The notes below the pieces were generated by a model that ran no database searches, was not told the origin of the DNA, and saw only the letters and a list, made by a program, of their open reading frames with translations. Positions 8,458 to 17,689 of a stretch of DNA of 64,000 nucleotides are shown here, piece by piece (the stretch's first letter is position 1; the number at the start of each line of letters is the position of its first letter). Source of the stretch: Spirochaetales bacterium Spiro_09 (lineage in GTDB: Bacteria > Spirochaetota > Spirochaetia > Treponematales > Treponemataceae). Made by a program: the position numbers and the translations under genes. Where the stretch lies: NCBI GenBank assembly GCA_001604385.1, contig LVBK01000021.1, positions 18,772-82,771 of the forward strand. Direction: 5' to 3'.

Positions 8458-9768
8458 TTATTTGACCATTTCCTCTGCCGTGGCGAAGATTTGGCGGAAA
8501 ACAGACTCAAGCTTTTCGGTATCCACCGACGAAAACGCCACGCGCAGGTGATTCGCGTCAATCGCAATGGTTCCGATACCGTGCTCATGCAGCAGTTTTA
8601 CCCGAAGGGCTTCCGCCCCCACACCACGACACTCCATGCTCATAAAATAGCCCGAGTTGAAGGGGAGCGCCTTCAGAACCGGATGCTGCTTGTGTGTATC
8701 GATGAATTTGCGTACTACCCGATAGCGCTCTTCGAGCAGTTTTCTCAAAACTTCTTTTTCGCCTTCGGTTCTCGGGTCATCCATCAGTTTCAGCATGACC
8801 GACTGGGAGGGAGTTGCCGCGCACGATACCGACGAACGGATTGCGCCCATCAGTTTTTTTACCAACGCGTCGTATTGAGCGGTATTCATCCCCTTCGAAC
8901 CAAAGGTAAGGAATCCGGTTCGAAGTCCCCATACGTAGTCTTCCTTGGTCGGTCCATCGATTTTAACCGCAAGGATTCTTTCGTGCGCGTTCGCAAGCCA
9001 GGCGAACAGAGACTGGCGCTCAATATTGTCTTCGTAATCCAGCCCGAAATAGGCATCATCGCACCATACCATGACATCGGTGCCTGCCTCGGCGGTTTCC
9101 TGGATTATGCCGATAATGGCGCGCGCTTCTTCCTTCGTCGGGGTATAGCCTGACGGATTTTGCGGAAAGTTGAGGAGCATGCGGATGGCTCCCTTTTGCG
9201 CTTCCTTTTTGACTGCGGCGCGAAAGCCTTCCACGTCAAAACCGTCTTCCTTGAATACGGGAAAGCCGGTAAGGGTTGCGTTGCGGCGGGCTTCCACGAT
9301 CAGTACATAATTATCCCAGGCCGGCGCGCCGGTGAGAAGAACAATTTCTTCGCCAAGAAAAAGGTCTGCCAGGTAGGAAATACCCGCGGTCAAGCCAGGA
9401 ACCAGAACCGGAACCGAAACTTCTGCCGAGCCGAGGGTCGGGTTCTTTTCCCTGATAGCCTGGAGCCATCGCTTTCTCAGATCATCATTACCCGCGGTTG
9501 GGGCATACGCGACAGCTTCTCCTGCGCTCAAGGTGGGAAAATGATCCTTCAGGGGCGAAAGTACGACCGGTTTACCGTCCTTGACGGCCATGCCGATAGT
9601 GGCGTTCGCGGTTTTTCCGTGAATTTTTGCTTCTCCGCTCTGTGCTATAATTCCCTTGGGAAAATACAGCCGTGTTCCGAGATCCGACAGGAGCCGTCCG
9701 GCGATGGTTGGTGCCAGGATGGCATTGAGTTCCTCTGCTAAAGGGTTAATGCGTTGATTGTTAGCCAT
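8458..9768 (-). CDS. Class I/II PLP-dependent aminotransferase
   Basis: 436 residues. The fold type I pattern is clear: AYAPTAGNDDLRKRW for substrate entry, NFPQNPSGYTPT with N204, CDDAYFGLDY with D238, the PLP lysine K275 in GPTKEDY, and GLRTGFL with the carboxylate-binding R283. It transfers amino groups between an amino acid and a 2-oxo acid; the substrate cannot be assigned safely, though aromatic or aspartate-type acids are common for this group. ATG at 9768 begins MANNQRIN; a TTG codon six codons upstream is an alternative start. No ribosome-binding site precedes ATG, and the promoter predicts a leader of about three bases. Monocistronic with its own terminator. Confidence 0.85.
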   Translation of the reverse strand: MANNQRINPLAEELNAILAPTIAGRLLSDLGTRLYFPKGIIAQSGEAKIHGKTANATIGMAVKDGKPVVLSPLKDHFPTLSAGEAVAYAPTAGNDDLRKRWLQAIREKNPTLGSAEVSVPVLVPGLTAGISYLADLFLGEEIVLLTGAPAWDNYVLIVEARRNATLTGFPVFKEDGFDVEGFRAAVKKEAQKGAIRMLLNFPQNPSGYTPTKEEARAIIGIIQETAEAGTDVMVWCDDAYFGLDYEDNIERQSLFAWLANAHERILAVKIDGPTKEDYVWGLRTGFLTFGSKGMNTAQYDALVKKLMGAIRSSVSCAATPSQSVMLKLMDDPRTEGEKEVLRKLLEERYRVVRKFIDTHKQHPVLKALPFNSGYFMSMECRGVGAEALRVKLLHEHGIGTIAIDANHLRVAFSSVDTEKLESVFRQIFATAEEMVK

Positions 9769-9777
9769 GGTATCTAT

Positions 9778-9807
9778 CGTATACAACGTTCATTTACCGG
9801 TTGTCAA
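9778..9807 (-). promoter_or_regulatory. Promoter for the aminotransferase; near-leaderless
   Basis: Minus strand TTGACA (9807-9802), 18-base spacer, TATACG (9783-9778). Nine bases separate it from ATG. The -35 overlaps that of the divergent moxR promoter. Confidence 0.55.
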
Positions 9808-9829
9808 TTGCCGCGAAGGCACGTACAAT
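9801..9829 (+). promoter_or_regulatory. Promoter for the moxR-bat operon
   Basis: TTGTCA (9801-9806), 17-base spacer, TACAAT (9824-9829). Predicted start near 9836 gives a leader of about 29 bases with a GGAG site ten bases before ATG at 9865. Confidence 0.65.
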
Positions 9830-9864
9830 GAAAAAATATACAGTTTTTTGCGGAGAAATGCATA

Positions 9865-10863
9865 ATGAATGAAAATAATGACGGAATTGCTGGCAGCCTT
9901 GAACGAATTTCAACCTTTCGCGCGGGGATGGCACAGCGAATTGTCGGACAAAAGGCGCTCGTTGACGGCATCCTGATGGCCTGTATCGCCGGCGGACACA
10001 TCCTTCTGGAAGGAGTTCCGGGACTCGCGAAGACACTGGCGGTAAAGACATTTGCCGAAATGGCGTCCCTTTCGTTCAAGCGTATCCAGTTTACCCCGGA
10101 CTTGTTGCCGGCGGATCTTGTCGGAACCCTTGTCTTCGAACAGCAGACTGCCTCTTTTTCGGTGAAGAAAGGTCCTGTTTTTGCGAATCTGGTTCTTGCC
10201 GATGAAATAAACCGTGCTCCGGCGAAGGTTCAGTCTGCCCTGCTGGAAGCGATGGCCGAACGTCAGGTAACAATCGGCGAGACTACCCATGCACTGCCTG
10301 ATCCTTTTTTCGTTCTGGCAACCCAGAACCCCATTGAACAGGAAGGTACGTATACGCTTCCGGAAGCAGAGCTTGACCGCTTTTTATTGAAGTTATCGGT
10401 ACCATACCCCTCGATGGAGGAAGAATCCGTCATTGTTCGTTCGTCCCTGCAGGAAGTGCGTACGTCCTCCGGAACTTCCTCCCCGTTTTCATCCCGCGAT
10501 ATAGCCTTCTTGCGGGGCGAGGCACAGAAGATCAGAATCGACGACAGCGTGATCGGCTATATTGTCTCTCTTGTTGCCGCAACGCGCCCCGCATCGGATT
10601 CACGAAAGGATCGCCGACTTCGATCGGATTATTTAAAGTATATCTCGTTTGGCGCGTCTCCGCGGGCAAGTATTGCCCTGGGACTGTGTGCGCGAATACA
10701 GGCTTTGTTCAATGGCAGGGATTTTGTTATTCCCGAGGATGTAAAAGCGGTCGCCCTTCCCGTGTTGCGTCATCGGCTCGTGCTTTCGTACGAAGCGGGA
10801 GCGGATGGACTTTCGTCCGATGATGTTGTGTCCACTATCCTGAACGTGGTGCCTGTGCCTTGA
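9865..10863 (+). CDS. MoxR-family AAA+ ATPase
   Basis: 332 residues. Walker A is GVPGLAKT at 50-57, and Walker B is [11 protein letters not shown] with D113 and E114. The [22 protein letters not shown] segment (two blocks) is the sensor 1 region of MoxR proteins. MoxR ATPases act as chaperones that mature or remodel von Willebrand factor A (VWA) proteins, and the next genes encode a DUF58 and two VWA proteins. It is the first gene of a seven-gene operon with overlapping or near-overlapping starts. Its TGA overlaps the ATG of the next gene (TGATG). Confidence 0.95.
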   Translation: MNENNDGIAGSLERISTFRAGMAQRIVGQKALVDGILMACIAGGHILLEGVPGLAKTLAVKTFAEMASLSFKRIQFTPDLLPADLVGTLVFEQQTASFSVKKGPVFANLVLADEINRAPAKVQSALLEAMAERQVTIGETTHALPDPFFVLATQNPIEQEGTYTLPEAELDRFLLKLSVPYPSMEEESVIVRSSLQEVRTSSGTSSPFSSRDIAFLRGEAQKIRIDDSVIGYIVSLVAATRPASDSRKDRRLRSDYLKYISFGASPRASIALGLCARIQALFNGRDFVIPEDVKAVALPVLRHRLVLSYEAGADGLSSDDVVSTILNVVPVP

Positions 10864-11732
10864 TGGAAAACAGGTATATTGCCGAACGGGCCCGCTATTT
10901 GCGTCTTGCCTCTCTTTCCGTGTCCGAGGGTTTACGCTTCGGCGGCTTCCGGTCGGCGTTTCGCGGTCAGGGTATGGAATTCGATTCCGTACGCGAGTAT
11001 CAGCGGGGCGACGATATCCGCTCGATTGACCGGAATGTGACTGCCCGTACGGGAACACCGCATGTCAAACTGTATCGCGAAGAACGGGAACTGACCGTGT
11101 TTCTGGTGGTTGACCTGTCCCTGTCCATGAGCTGTCCCGAAGCCTCCGGGAGCAAGAGACAGACTGCCCTTGATGTGGCCGGTTTGCTTGCTTTTGCGTG
11201 CGAGCATGACGCGAGCCCGCTCGGTTCAGTGGTCTTTGACGCAAAGACGGGCCGGGTGTTCCGCCCGCGGACAGGGGCGGATCACGTACTGTCGGTGTTG
11301 GCATCCCTTGAAAACCATCAAACCACAGAAGGGGGCAGCGCGCTTTCTGCGGCCTTGTCCGGAGCGTGCCGCATTTTGCGGAACAAGTCCCTCGTCGTCG
11401 TTATTTCCGACTTCAGGGCTACTGACTATGACAAGCCGCTGGGATTGCTGGCCCGTCGCCATGATGTGATCGCCTGCCGTATTGTGTCGCCGTTTGACGG
11501 CCTGTTGCCCTCCGCGGGAGTCCTTCCGTTCCGGGACAGCGAATCGAACCTTATTGTAGAGCTTCCCACGTCAAGTTCCTCCTTCCGGGCAGAATGGACG
11601 CGCTCCCAGGAAGAACGCCTTTCCCGCTGGGAACAAACCTGCAAAAGGCGCGGGGCCTTTCCGCTTGTCCTGTCAACTTCCGGGGATCCACTGCGGAGCC
11701 TCTGCGCCTTCTTTTCCGGAGTACGCAGATGA
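10863..11732 (+). CDS. DUF58-domain protein
   Basis: 289 residues, no signal peptide. The DUF58 core GMEFDSVREYQRGDDIRSID lies at 37-56, followed by the invariant ARTGTPHVKLYREER. A VWA-like metal site D84-L-S86-L-S88 comes next. DUF58 proteins are regularly paired with MoxR and are thought to be handled by it; the molecular activity is not established. Start ATG at 10863 overlaps the moxR stop by one base, implying coupled translation. The preceding TTG is a weaker alternative start. Confidence 0.92.
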   Translation: MENRYIAERARYLRLASLSVSEGLRFGGFRSAFRGQGMEFDSVREYQRGDDIRSIDRNVTARTGTPHVKLYREERELTVFLVVDLSLSMSCPEASGSKRQTALDVAGLLAFACEHDASPLGSVVFDAKTGRVFRPRTGADHVLSVLASLENHQTTEGGSALSAALSGACRILRNKSLVVVISDFRATDYDKPLGLLARRHDVIACRIVSPFDGLLPSAGVLPFRDSESNLIVELPTSSSSFRAEWTRSQEERLSRWEQTCKRRGAFPLVLSTSGDPLRSLCAFFSGVRR

Positions 11733-12661
11733 AGCCGCTCTCCTGTATCCTGTTATGTGCCGCTCTTTCCTGTTCCCTGTTTGCCTTTGACGGGGAAGAG
11801 GGTGTGTTAGTCCCCCGCGAGGTCTTTCCCGGCGATGAGGCGATATTTACGGTCCCTGTTCCTTCATTTACCGACAAGCTTGCAGGGACTTCCGAACGGA
11901 TCCTTTCGGTCGAACCCGATCTCGTTCATCCGGATATTACTATCAGCGCGGTTCGGCTCTCCCTCGATCCCGCCGGTTCCTCTTCCGGTTCCGCCATTCT
12001 TTCCATATCCTTCATTCCCTGGGCAAGCGGTGAATTGCCGCTTCCCCCCATTCATTTCGAGGGTCTTGTCTTCCAGCCATCTTCGGTTACCGTTTTGTCC
12101 CTGCTTGACCGTACCGGGATTCGTGACTTGCAGCCAGTCCGTCCGCCGGTGCTTGTTCCCGGAACCGTATGGCGTCTGTACGGCGGTATAGCGCTTGCGT
12201 TGCTTGGTATCATTCTGTCAGTTACGGCAATCAGGGTGGCTCGTGCATCCCGCACTGTCAAGGGCGACTCTCGCCGTGCCGCACGACGGATCAAAAAACT
12301 TGCCTCGGACCTGAAGCGGTTGGAGAAGAAGATAGCCGGCGAGGATATACTGCTGTGGTATCTCAGGCTTTCCACTCTGGTCCGTTCCTATCTGGAATGC
12401 GTATGCGGCCGTGACGCGGGGTCCTTCAAGCCGCTTGTGACGTCCGAAATTATTGAGCGCGTACATGAGGTCTGCGGCGCGGAGGACCGGCGTCTGAAGC
12501 CCGGTTTTGAGTCAATTTTACAACGCATTGACCAGGCGCGGTTCAGCGGCAGGGAGCCGACTCTCGCGCAGGCGGACGAAATTGGGGCGGTGCGAACCGC
12601 GTCCCGTTTTCTTGAGGAAATTCTTTTGGAAAGAAGGAATGCAGATGCTGAACTTCACTAA
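11729..12661 (+). CDS. Exported single-pass membrane protein in the Bat operon (DUF4381-like)
   Basis: 310 residues. An N-terminal signal sequence (PLSCILLCAALSCSLFAF) is followed by a roughly 130-residue beta-rich periplasmic part. A membrane span follows near 150-175 (LYGGIALALLGIILSVTAI), then a basic helical cytoplasmic tail with RAARRIKKLASDLKRLEKKI. The span-plus-basic-tail arrangement and the operon position between DUF58 and BatA resemble DUF4381 proteins of other Bat operons; that assignment is inference. It overlaps the DUF58 gene by four bases (ATGA). The frame is open further upstream, but the ATG at 11729 gives a proper signal peptide. Confidence 0.75.
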   Translation: MKPLSCILLCAALSCSLFAFDGEEGVLVPREVFPGDEAIFTVPVPSFTDKLAGTSERILSVEPDLVHPDITISAVRLSLDPAGSSSGSAILSISFIPWASGELPLPPIHFEGLVFQPSSVTVLSLLDRTGIRDLQPVRPPVLVPGTVWRLYGGIALALLGIILSVTAIRVARASRTVKGDSRRAARRIKKLASDLKRLEKKIAGEDILLWYLRLSTLVRSYLECVCGRDAGSFKPLVTSEIIERVHEVCGAEDRRLKPGFESILQRIDQARFSGREPTLAQADEIGAVRTASRFLEEILLERRNADAELH

Positions 12662-13646
12662 ACCCTTGTTTTTGTTGCTTGCCCTTTTTTTGCCGTTCTA
12701 TGCCTGGGCGAAGGGTCGAGGTTTCTTCAGGCGATTTTCCATTCCCGTGACCCTCTGCGACTGGAGGGAAGCTCCGCCAAGGCTGCAATCAACCGTTCAC
12801 CGGTTTCTCTCGTTTGTGTCGGTTTTCCTGCTTTCCGTGTCCTGGATACTGCTTTCCGCCGCAGCCGCGGGCCCAGTGGTATACCATCAGGAAGCGGTAT
12901 GGAGCGGCGGGGGAAATCCGGTAATCTTCGCCCTGGACATCAGCCCGTCCATGGCAGCCCTCGATATGGACGGACTTACCCGTTTCGAGAGCGCGCGTAC
13001 CCTTATTCGCGGGTTTGTCGGCGCCCGCGGCGGCGATTCTTTCGGCCTTGTGGCCCTTGGATCCGATGCCGCCCTGCTGGTTCCCCCGACGCGGGATCAC
13101 GCGCTGTTTCTTGGACGGCTTGATAGCCTGCGCATCGGAGAATTGGGCGAGGGTACCGCCCTCGGTCTTGCCCTCGCGGTGGCAGTTGCCCATCTGGGAG
13201 ATACCGCTTCGGACAGGGCGACGGTCGTGCTGTTGACAGACGGGGAAAACAATGCGGGTTCCATTCATCCGCACCGGGCGGCCAGACTCTATCCGGAAAG
13301 GGGTATCAATCTTCATGTCGTGGGTATTGGCAGCAGGGGTACCGTTCCCCTGTCCTGGACGGATCCCCTGAGCGGTACCAGTTACTCCGGCTTGCTGGAG
13401 TCCGATTTTGACGAGGCGGCGCTTCGTTCAATCGCCGATGAGGCGGGAGGTTCCTATACTCACGCGACAAGTCGGGACGCGCTTGAGCGGATCTTTGCAT
13501 CCCTTGAGGAATCGGTACCCCCGGCGGTTTCCCGCTGGTCCCGGACCGTCGAAGAGCCGCTTGAATATGCTTTCGTTGTCGTCGTATTGATTTGTGCGTC
13601 CCTTGCCTGGTTCCTCAGGCGTGTTGTTGTGGGAGCCATACTATGA
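12645..13646 (+). CDS. batA: BatA-type VWA membrane protein
   Basis: 333 residues. Membrane spans lie near residues 5-22 and 55-75 and again at the C-terminus (YAFVVVVLICASLAWFL), with a periplasmic VWA domain between them. The metal-ion-dependent adhesion site is complete: D98-I-S100-P-S102, a GEGTALG threonine and LLTDGENN. Bat proteins were named for aerotolerance in Bacteroides and recur in spirochaetes; the mechanism is unsettled. ATG at 12645 is preferred because AAGGA lies seven bases upstream; an ATG two codons earlier is too close to that site. The start overlaps the previous gene by 17 bases. Confidence 0.92.
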   Translation: MLNFTKPLFLLLALFLPFYAWAKGRGFFRRFSIPVTLCDWREAPPRLQSTVHRFLSFVSVFLLSVSWILLSAAAAGPVVYHQEAVWSGGGNPVIFALDISPSMAALDMDGLTRFESARTLIRGFVGARGGDSFGLVALGSDAALLVPPTRDHALFLGRLDSLRIGELGEGTALGLALAVAVAHLGDTASDRATVVLLTDGENNAGSIHPHRAARLYPERGINLHVVGIGSRGTVPLSWTDPLSGTSYSGLLESDFDEAALRSIADEAGGSYTHATSRDALERIFASLEESVPPAVSRWSRTVEEPLEYAFVVVVLICASLAWFLRRVVVGAIL

Positions 13647-14620
13647 GCGGCTTTTTTGAACGACCGAACTTTCTGTATCTCTCGTTAGTCCTGTTCCCCG
13701 CGCTTGTATTCTCGTATCGGCGGATCGTTCTGACGGAGCGCGCTTTTTCCCTCTTTTCCGCAGCCTGGTTTGTCTCCCATAAGCGGCGGCTTTTCCAGAG
13801 ATCGCTGTGTTATGCCCTTTCCTGGGTGTTTTTGTGCGTTGCCGTTGCCGGCCCCCGTTTCGGATCGACCGTCGTATCCGTCAGGGAGGATGGCCATTCG
13901 GTACTCTTTGTTATGGATATTTCCCGGAGCATGACGGTGGTCGACGGCCCGTCCTCCCGCCTTGCGCTCGCCTCCCGGTATGCGCTCATGCTTGCGGAAC
14001 GACTTGAAAACATACCCTGCGGTCTTGTGCTGGTGAAGGGATCGGCCGTCCTCTCCGTGCCGCTGACGCTGGACCGTTCGACGCTGAATAGCGCATTGCT
14101 GTCCCTGTCCCCGGCCCTCTTGAGCGCTCCCGGCTCGGGTCTCGCCTCCGGCATACAGCGCGCGCTCGAATCGTTTCCGTCGTCGAGTCCCGCCTCCCGT
14201 ACCATTATTCTGTGTACGGACGGCGATGAAACGCATCTGTCCCTTGAACACTCGGCCCGCATGGCTCGTTCGTCCGGAGTCCGCTTGATAATTGTCGGCT
14301 TTGGCAGCACCGCGGGTGCCGACATAGAGCTGTATCCTGCCCGGGAAAAAGGCGAGTTGCGCCGTACCATGCTACGGGAAGACTTATTGCGAAGGAGTGC
14401 GGCCGTTTCGGGAGAAAAGGGGGTCTATGTACACGCGCTTGAAAACGCGTCGGCCACCCGCATTTTGGCGGAATTCGATTCCCGTGAGCGCGGTTTTCAG
14501 CTGGTACCGTCGAGCCGACCGGTAAGCAGGTATAGCGAGGCCATTGTTCTGTGCCTGTTCTTTTTTGGAGCAGGATTGATGGGAGGGAGGGCCACATGGC
14601 AAGAAAAAGGGTCGCACTGA
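13643..14620 (+). CDS. batB: BatB-type VWA membrane protein
   Basis: 325 residues with N-terminal spans (LYLSLVLFPALVFSY and CYALSWVFLCVAVAG), a VWA domain and a C-terminal span near 305-322. The adhesion-site motif is D92-I-S94-R-S96-M, and the third loop reads LCTDGDE. It is a paralogue of the preceding BatA and presumably forms a periplasm-facing complex with it, with BatC and with BatD. ATGA overlap with batA indicates translational coupling. Its own stop lies inside the start region of batC. Confidence 0.92.
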   Translation: MSGFFERPNFLYLSLVLFPALVFSYRRIVLTERAFSLFSAAWFVSHKRRLFQRSLCYALSWVFLCVAVAGPRFGSTVVSVREDGHSVLFVMDISRSMTVVDGPSSRLALASRYALMLAERLENIPCGLVLVKGSAVLSVPLTLDRSTLNSALLSLSPALLSAPGSGLASGIQRALESFPSSSPASRTIILCTDGDETHLSLEHSARMARSSGVRLIIVGFGSTAGADIELYPAREKGELRRTMLREDLLRRSAAVSGEKGVYVHALENASATRILAEFDSRERGFQLVPSSRPVSRYSEAIVLCLFFFGAGLMGGRATWQEKGSH

Positions 14621-15192
14621 CGGTCGCTCTCTGTGCCTTGATAGTCTCATCCTGTTCTGACAGCATCCTGTCGGGAACCTTGGCCTGGGCCCGTAAAGAC
14701 TGGACGTCGGCAGTGGTTTCATTCTTGACCGCCGAAACGGAATTCAGCGAACGCGGTGATGAGACTGGCCGACAATTCGCGTTGTATGGACTGGCTTCGG
14801 CATATCTTGCACAGGATGAATATGACGCCGCCCTGCAGCGTCTCGAGATGCTTTCTCCCGCGGCTCCCGATACGCTGACAGCCTCTGCCTGGTATCAGCG
14901 TGGAATTGCCGCGTTCAGGCAGGGCCGATTCGCCGAGGCCGAACACAGTTTCCGCAAAACGCTGGAAATTGACAAAAGCGCCTTCGACGCTCGCATAAAT
15001 CTTGAATTGAGCCGCCGCGCGTCCGCCGAGCAACGCGCGCCCTCCCATCAATCCGGAAGTCCCCTGTCTTTCAATGAAACCGGAGAGCCGGGAGCGGATG
15101 AGCAGATTTTTACGATGATACGCAAAAAGGAACAGGACCGATGGAAAAACCAGGAAGACGATTCCGTGGAAAGCAGTATTGCCGATTACTGA
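14596..15192 (+). CDS. batC: BatC-type TPR lipoprotein
   Basis: 198 residues. The signal peptide ends in a lipobox-like IVSSC, so the product is probably lipid-anchored. Tetratricopeptide-type helices cover about 30-150 (ARKDWTSAVVSFLTAETEF, YGLASAYLAQDEYDAALQRL, WYQRGIAAFRQGRFAEAEHS), a scaffold for protein contacts. The C-terminal 45 residues are charged and probably disordered. A strong GGGAGGGAGG site precedes ATG at 14596; the gene overlaps batB by 25 bases. The role in the Bat complex is inferred from operon position and TPR content. Confidence 0.85.
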   Translation: MARKRVALTVALCALIVSSCSDSILSGTLAWARKDWTSAVVSFLTAETEFSERGDETGRQFALYGLASAYLAQDEYDAALQRLEMLSPAAPDTLTASAWYQRGIAAFRQGRFAEAEHSFRKTLEIDKSAFDARINLELSRRASAEQRAPSHQSGSPLSFNETGEPGADEQIFTMIRKKEQDRWKNQEDDSVESSIADY

Positions 15193-16499
15193 TATGCGCG
15201 CTGTTGTGTTTGTGTGCCCTCCCTCTGTGGGCGCAACGGGCCGAGGTTACACTGTCCTCGCCCGAGGTGTATCCCGGTGAAACGGTAGTACTTGAATTAT
15301 TCATTTACGGGGTGCTTCCCGCCGAGGTATCGCTCGAGATGCCCTCGCCGCAGTCGGTTACGGGAAAGTCGTCGCGCAAGGAATTGCGTCGAACAGTTTT
15401 TGACAGCGCCACCGTGTATATTTCCGAATGGGAGTCCTCGGTGCCCGGCTCCCATGCGTTGGGCCCCTTTTTGCTTACTGTCCGGGACGGAGAGCGAATA
15501 ATCCTTGATCCGGTGTATTTTACCGTCATTTCGCCCGAAAGGGACCGCGAGCCGGCCTCCGTACGCTGGTTTATTGAAGGTAGGGCAGAGACGATCCGTC
15601 AGGGCGACGAGGTTTCCCTGCTTCTCGCCGCTGTTTTCTCGGGAGAAGTGACGGATATACGCTGTCCGGTAACCGAAGATTCCCTGCTTGAGGGCCCCTT
15701 TGCCGTTGACACGGGGCCGGCAGGGTATCGACCGCTTGGCCGATGGGTGTGGACACCCCTTGGGGCGGGAACCCGCATACTGCCGCAAGCCCGCGTCCGT
15801 TGGCGCGATGACGGGGGGCAGGAGCGCGAAATGTATACCCCGGAGCTGAGTCGCGAGGTTTTGCCCTCCGTGACCCGACCTTCCGGCGCTTCTTCGGTGC
15901 CGGAACTGGACGTGGCTCTTGCCTCAGCGTTCAGCGATACCGGCCGGGATTCCGTTCCGGACGGCTTTCTTCCCGCGTCGACGGAGGAACGGGACGCTCT
16001 GGTGCGGCGCCTTGCCGCCCTTCGCAGCGAGGAATACCGGCTTTTGTTTTCTTCCGGCGTACGGGCCGAGCGGCTCGCGCTGGAAGCGGAGCTGAATGTG
16101 GCCTCATCGTTTCCCGTTCCTCCAGCTGCCTGGAAGCATCCCCTGTTCTTTATGACAGTGGCCTGCGCTTTTTTGTGTGTCATTGCGGCTCTGGTGATGC
16201 GCCGGAGGTCGGGGAGAGCCCTTTCCCATGTTTTTTTGTTACTAACGGTGGTCCTCGCTTTTTTTACCGTAAGCGTGTATATTCGTGACCGGTACCGGCA
16301 GGCTGTTATTTTCCGCTCGGATTTTACGCAGGTTCCGGAAAAGGATTCCCGGGTTATCGAATCTTTCCCGGGCGGTACCTCTGTGCGGATTTTGCGTTCT
16401 GCAGGCCAGTGGTTTTACGCAGAAACTCCTTCCGGTTTTCGCGGGTGGGTACCTGCTTCCCGGGCGCTGGTAACCGGTTCTGCTGACCAGGGTGAATAG
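15141..16499 (+). CDS. BatD-like exported protein with C-terminal SH3 domain
   Basis: 452 residues. A signal peptide (LLICALLCLCALPLWAQ) is followed by beta-sandwich repeats of the BatD/oxygen-tolerance type (VTLSSPEVYPGETVVLELFI). Two spans lie near 338-355 and 366-382. A C-terminal bacterial SH3-like domain, about 395-450, carries SVRILRSAGQWFYAE and GFRGWVPASRALV. SH3 domains of this sort often bind cell-wall peptides, so the protein may touch peptidoglycan; this is inference. The start overlaps batC by 52 bases with an AGGA site just before ATG. It is the last gene of the operon. Confidence 0.8.
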   Translation: MEKPGRRFRGKQYCRLLICALLCLCALPLWAQRAEVTLSSPEVYPGETVVLELFIYGVLPAEVSLEMPSPQSVTGKSSRKELRRTVFDSATVYISEWESSVPGSHALGPFLLTVRDGERIILDPVYFTVISPERDREPASVRWFIEGRAETIRQGDEVSLLLAAVFSGEVTDIRCPVTEDSLLEGPFAVDTGPAGYRPLGRWVWTPLGAGTRILPQARVRWRDDGGQEREMYTPELSREVLPSVTRPSGASSVPELDVALASAFSDTGRDSVPDGFLPASTEERDALVRRLAALRSEEYRLLFSSGVRAERLALEAELNVASSFPVPPAAWKHPLFFMTVACAFLCVIAALVMRRRSGRALSHVFLLLTVVLAFFTVSVYIRDRYRQAVIFRSDFTQVPEKDSRVIESFPGGTSVRILRSAGQWFYAETPSGFRGWVPASRALVTGSADQGE

Positions 16500-16537
16500 C
16501 GGGAAATGTATGTGTTCTTTGGGTGGAGTTATTGATA

Positions 16538-17086
16538 ATGGATTTTGGCGATATACTGGATCAATGGGAAGAGGAAACGGCCCGCTCGTGGGGAAAAAAG
16601 CGCATTGTCAAGGATGAGCGGAAGAAGGCGGAGGCTCTTGAACGTGATGCACGCGAGGCTGCTCTTGAAAACCGGCCTCCCCGTGATCCTGAGACCCTGT
16701 TGCCCAAAGCCCATCCGATGGATGTATGGATGCGGAGAAACGGTATCGAGGACAAGGATGCCTTTGTTCGTACTGAATATGAATACGAGTCGGCTGCGGA
16801 ACGCAGAAGGCGCTTGCGTCTGGCCCGACCCGATGCGAGTGTCGATCTGCACGGGTTGAACCGGGAAGATGCCTGGCTCAGGCTGGATGCCTTTTTTGCC
16901 GATTGCGTCCGCAAGGGCTTTGAAAAAGTTGTCATTATTCACGGAAAGGGAACGCATTCGGGACAGGACCCGGTATTGAAGCGCATGGTGCGCCAGTATC
17001 TTGAGCAAAACCCCCATGCGGGCGAAAGCGATTTTTCCGCCCGGGATGCCGGAGGATCGGGATCGACCTGGGTTATTCTGAAGTAA
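16538..17086 (+). CDS. Smr-domain protein
   Basis: 182 residues. A charged, coiled-coil-prone N-terminal half (about 1-95) is followed by a Smr (MutS2 C-terminal type) domain at about 100-182. The domain carries the hallmark DLHGLNREDAW, IIHGKGTHS and a final GGSGSTWVILK. Smr domains bind nucleic acid and many cleave RNA or branched DNA. Stand-alone proteins like this one have been linked to ribosome rescue or DNA nicking, and which applies here cannot be told. GGTGGAG lies about eleven bases before ATG at 16538. It follows the Bat operon by 38 bases and may be read through from it. Confidence 0.88.
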   Translation: MDFGDILDQWEEETARSWGKKRIVKDERKKAEALERDAREAALENRPPRDPETLLPKAHPMDVWMRRNGIEDKDAFVRTEYEYESAAERRRRLRLARPDASVDLHGLNREDAWLRLDAFFADCVRKGFEKVVIIHGKGTHSGQDPVLKRMVRQYLEQNPHAGESDFSARDAGGSGSTWVILK

Positions 17087-17108
17087 CCGGATATGGCCCT
17101 TTTTTCTC

Positions 17109-17137
17109 TTGTAACCCGGCGGTAAAAACGGTACTTT
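17109..17137 (+). promoter_or_regulatory. Promoter for the J-domain gene; predicted leaderless
   Basis: TTGTAA (17109-17114), 17-base spacer, TACTTT (17132-17137). Eight bases then lead straight into ATG at 17146, with no ribosome-binding site. Confidence 0.5.
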
Positions 17138-17145
17138 AAAGACGT

Positions 17146-17679
17146 ATGAAAACCAATGATTATTATGAAACGCTTGGTGTTCCCCGGAATGCCGACGCCG
17201 AACAGATAAAAAAAGCATATCGGGAAAAGGCCTTCAGGTATCATCCTGACCGGAATCCCGGCGATCTGCATGCAGAAGAAGAATTCAAAAAAATCAGCGA
17301 AGCCTATACCGTTTTGGGCGACAGTGAAAAACGCAGAATGTATGACATGAACCCGAACGGATACGCTCCCCGGCAGGACGGCGGCTTTGATCCCTTTGCC
17401 GGTTATGGAACCTCGCGAGGATTTGAGGAATCGCCGTTTGGAAACTATACCTGGAGTTGGAGCGGTCCTTTTGGAACGTCCGGTCAGCCTGAGTTTACCC
17501 GCAAGGATGCCCTTGAAATGCTCCTGAAAAATGCAATGACCGCATTGATCGGTGTGTTCCTGTTCAGGGTGTCTTTGTTTTTCGGAATATTGGGTTTGAT
17601 TATCTGCACAACCATGATCGCCAGGGGCGTTATCAATTCCCTGCGGGCGATCAAAATGTTATTTACATTGAAGGAATGA
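17146..17679 (+). CDS. Membrane-anchored J-domain (DnaJ-like) co-chaperone
   Basis: 177 residues. The N-terminal J domain (about 4-68) has the DnaK-stimulating HPD at 33-35 and the family spacing ([33 protein letters not shown]). A Gly/Phe-rich linker follows, then a hydrophobic C-terminus (about 130-165) that can form one or two membrane spans. There are no zinc-finger or substrate-binding domains, so it is not a housekeeping DnaJ; it probably recruits DnaK to the membrane. No ribosome-binding site is present before ATG, consistent with the leaderless promoter. Confidence 0.88.
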   Translation: MKTNDYYETLGVPRNADAEQIKKAYREKAFRYHPDRNPGDLHAEEEFKKISEAYTVLGDSEKRRMYDMNPNGYAPRQDGGFDPFAGYGTSRGFEESPFGNYTWSWSGPFGTSGQPEFTRKDALEMLLKNAMTALIGVFLFRVSLFFGILGLIICTTMIARGVINSLRAIKMLFTLKE

Positions 17680-17689
17680 TGGTCGGGAT

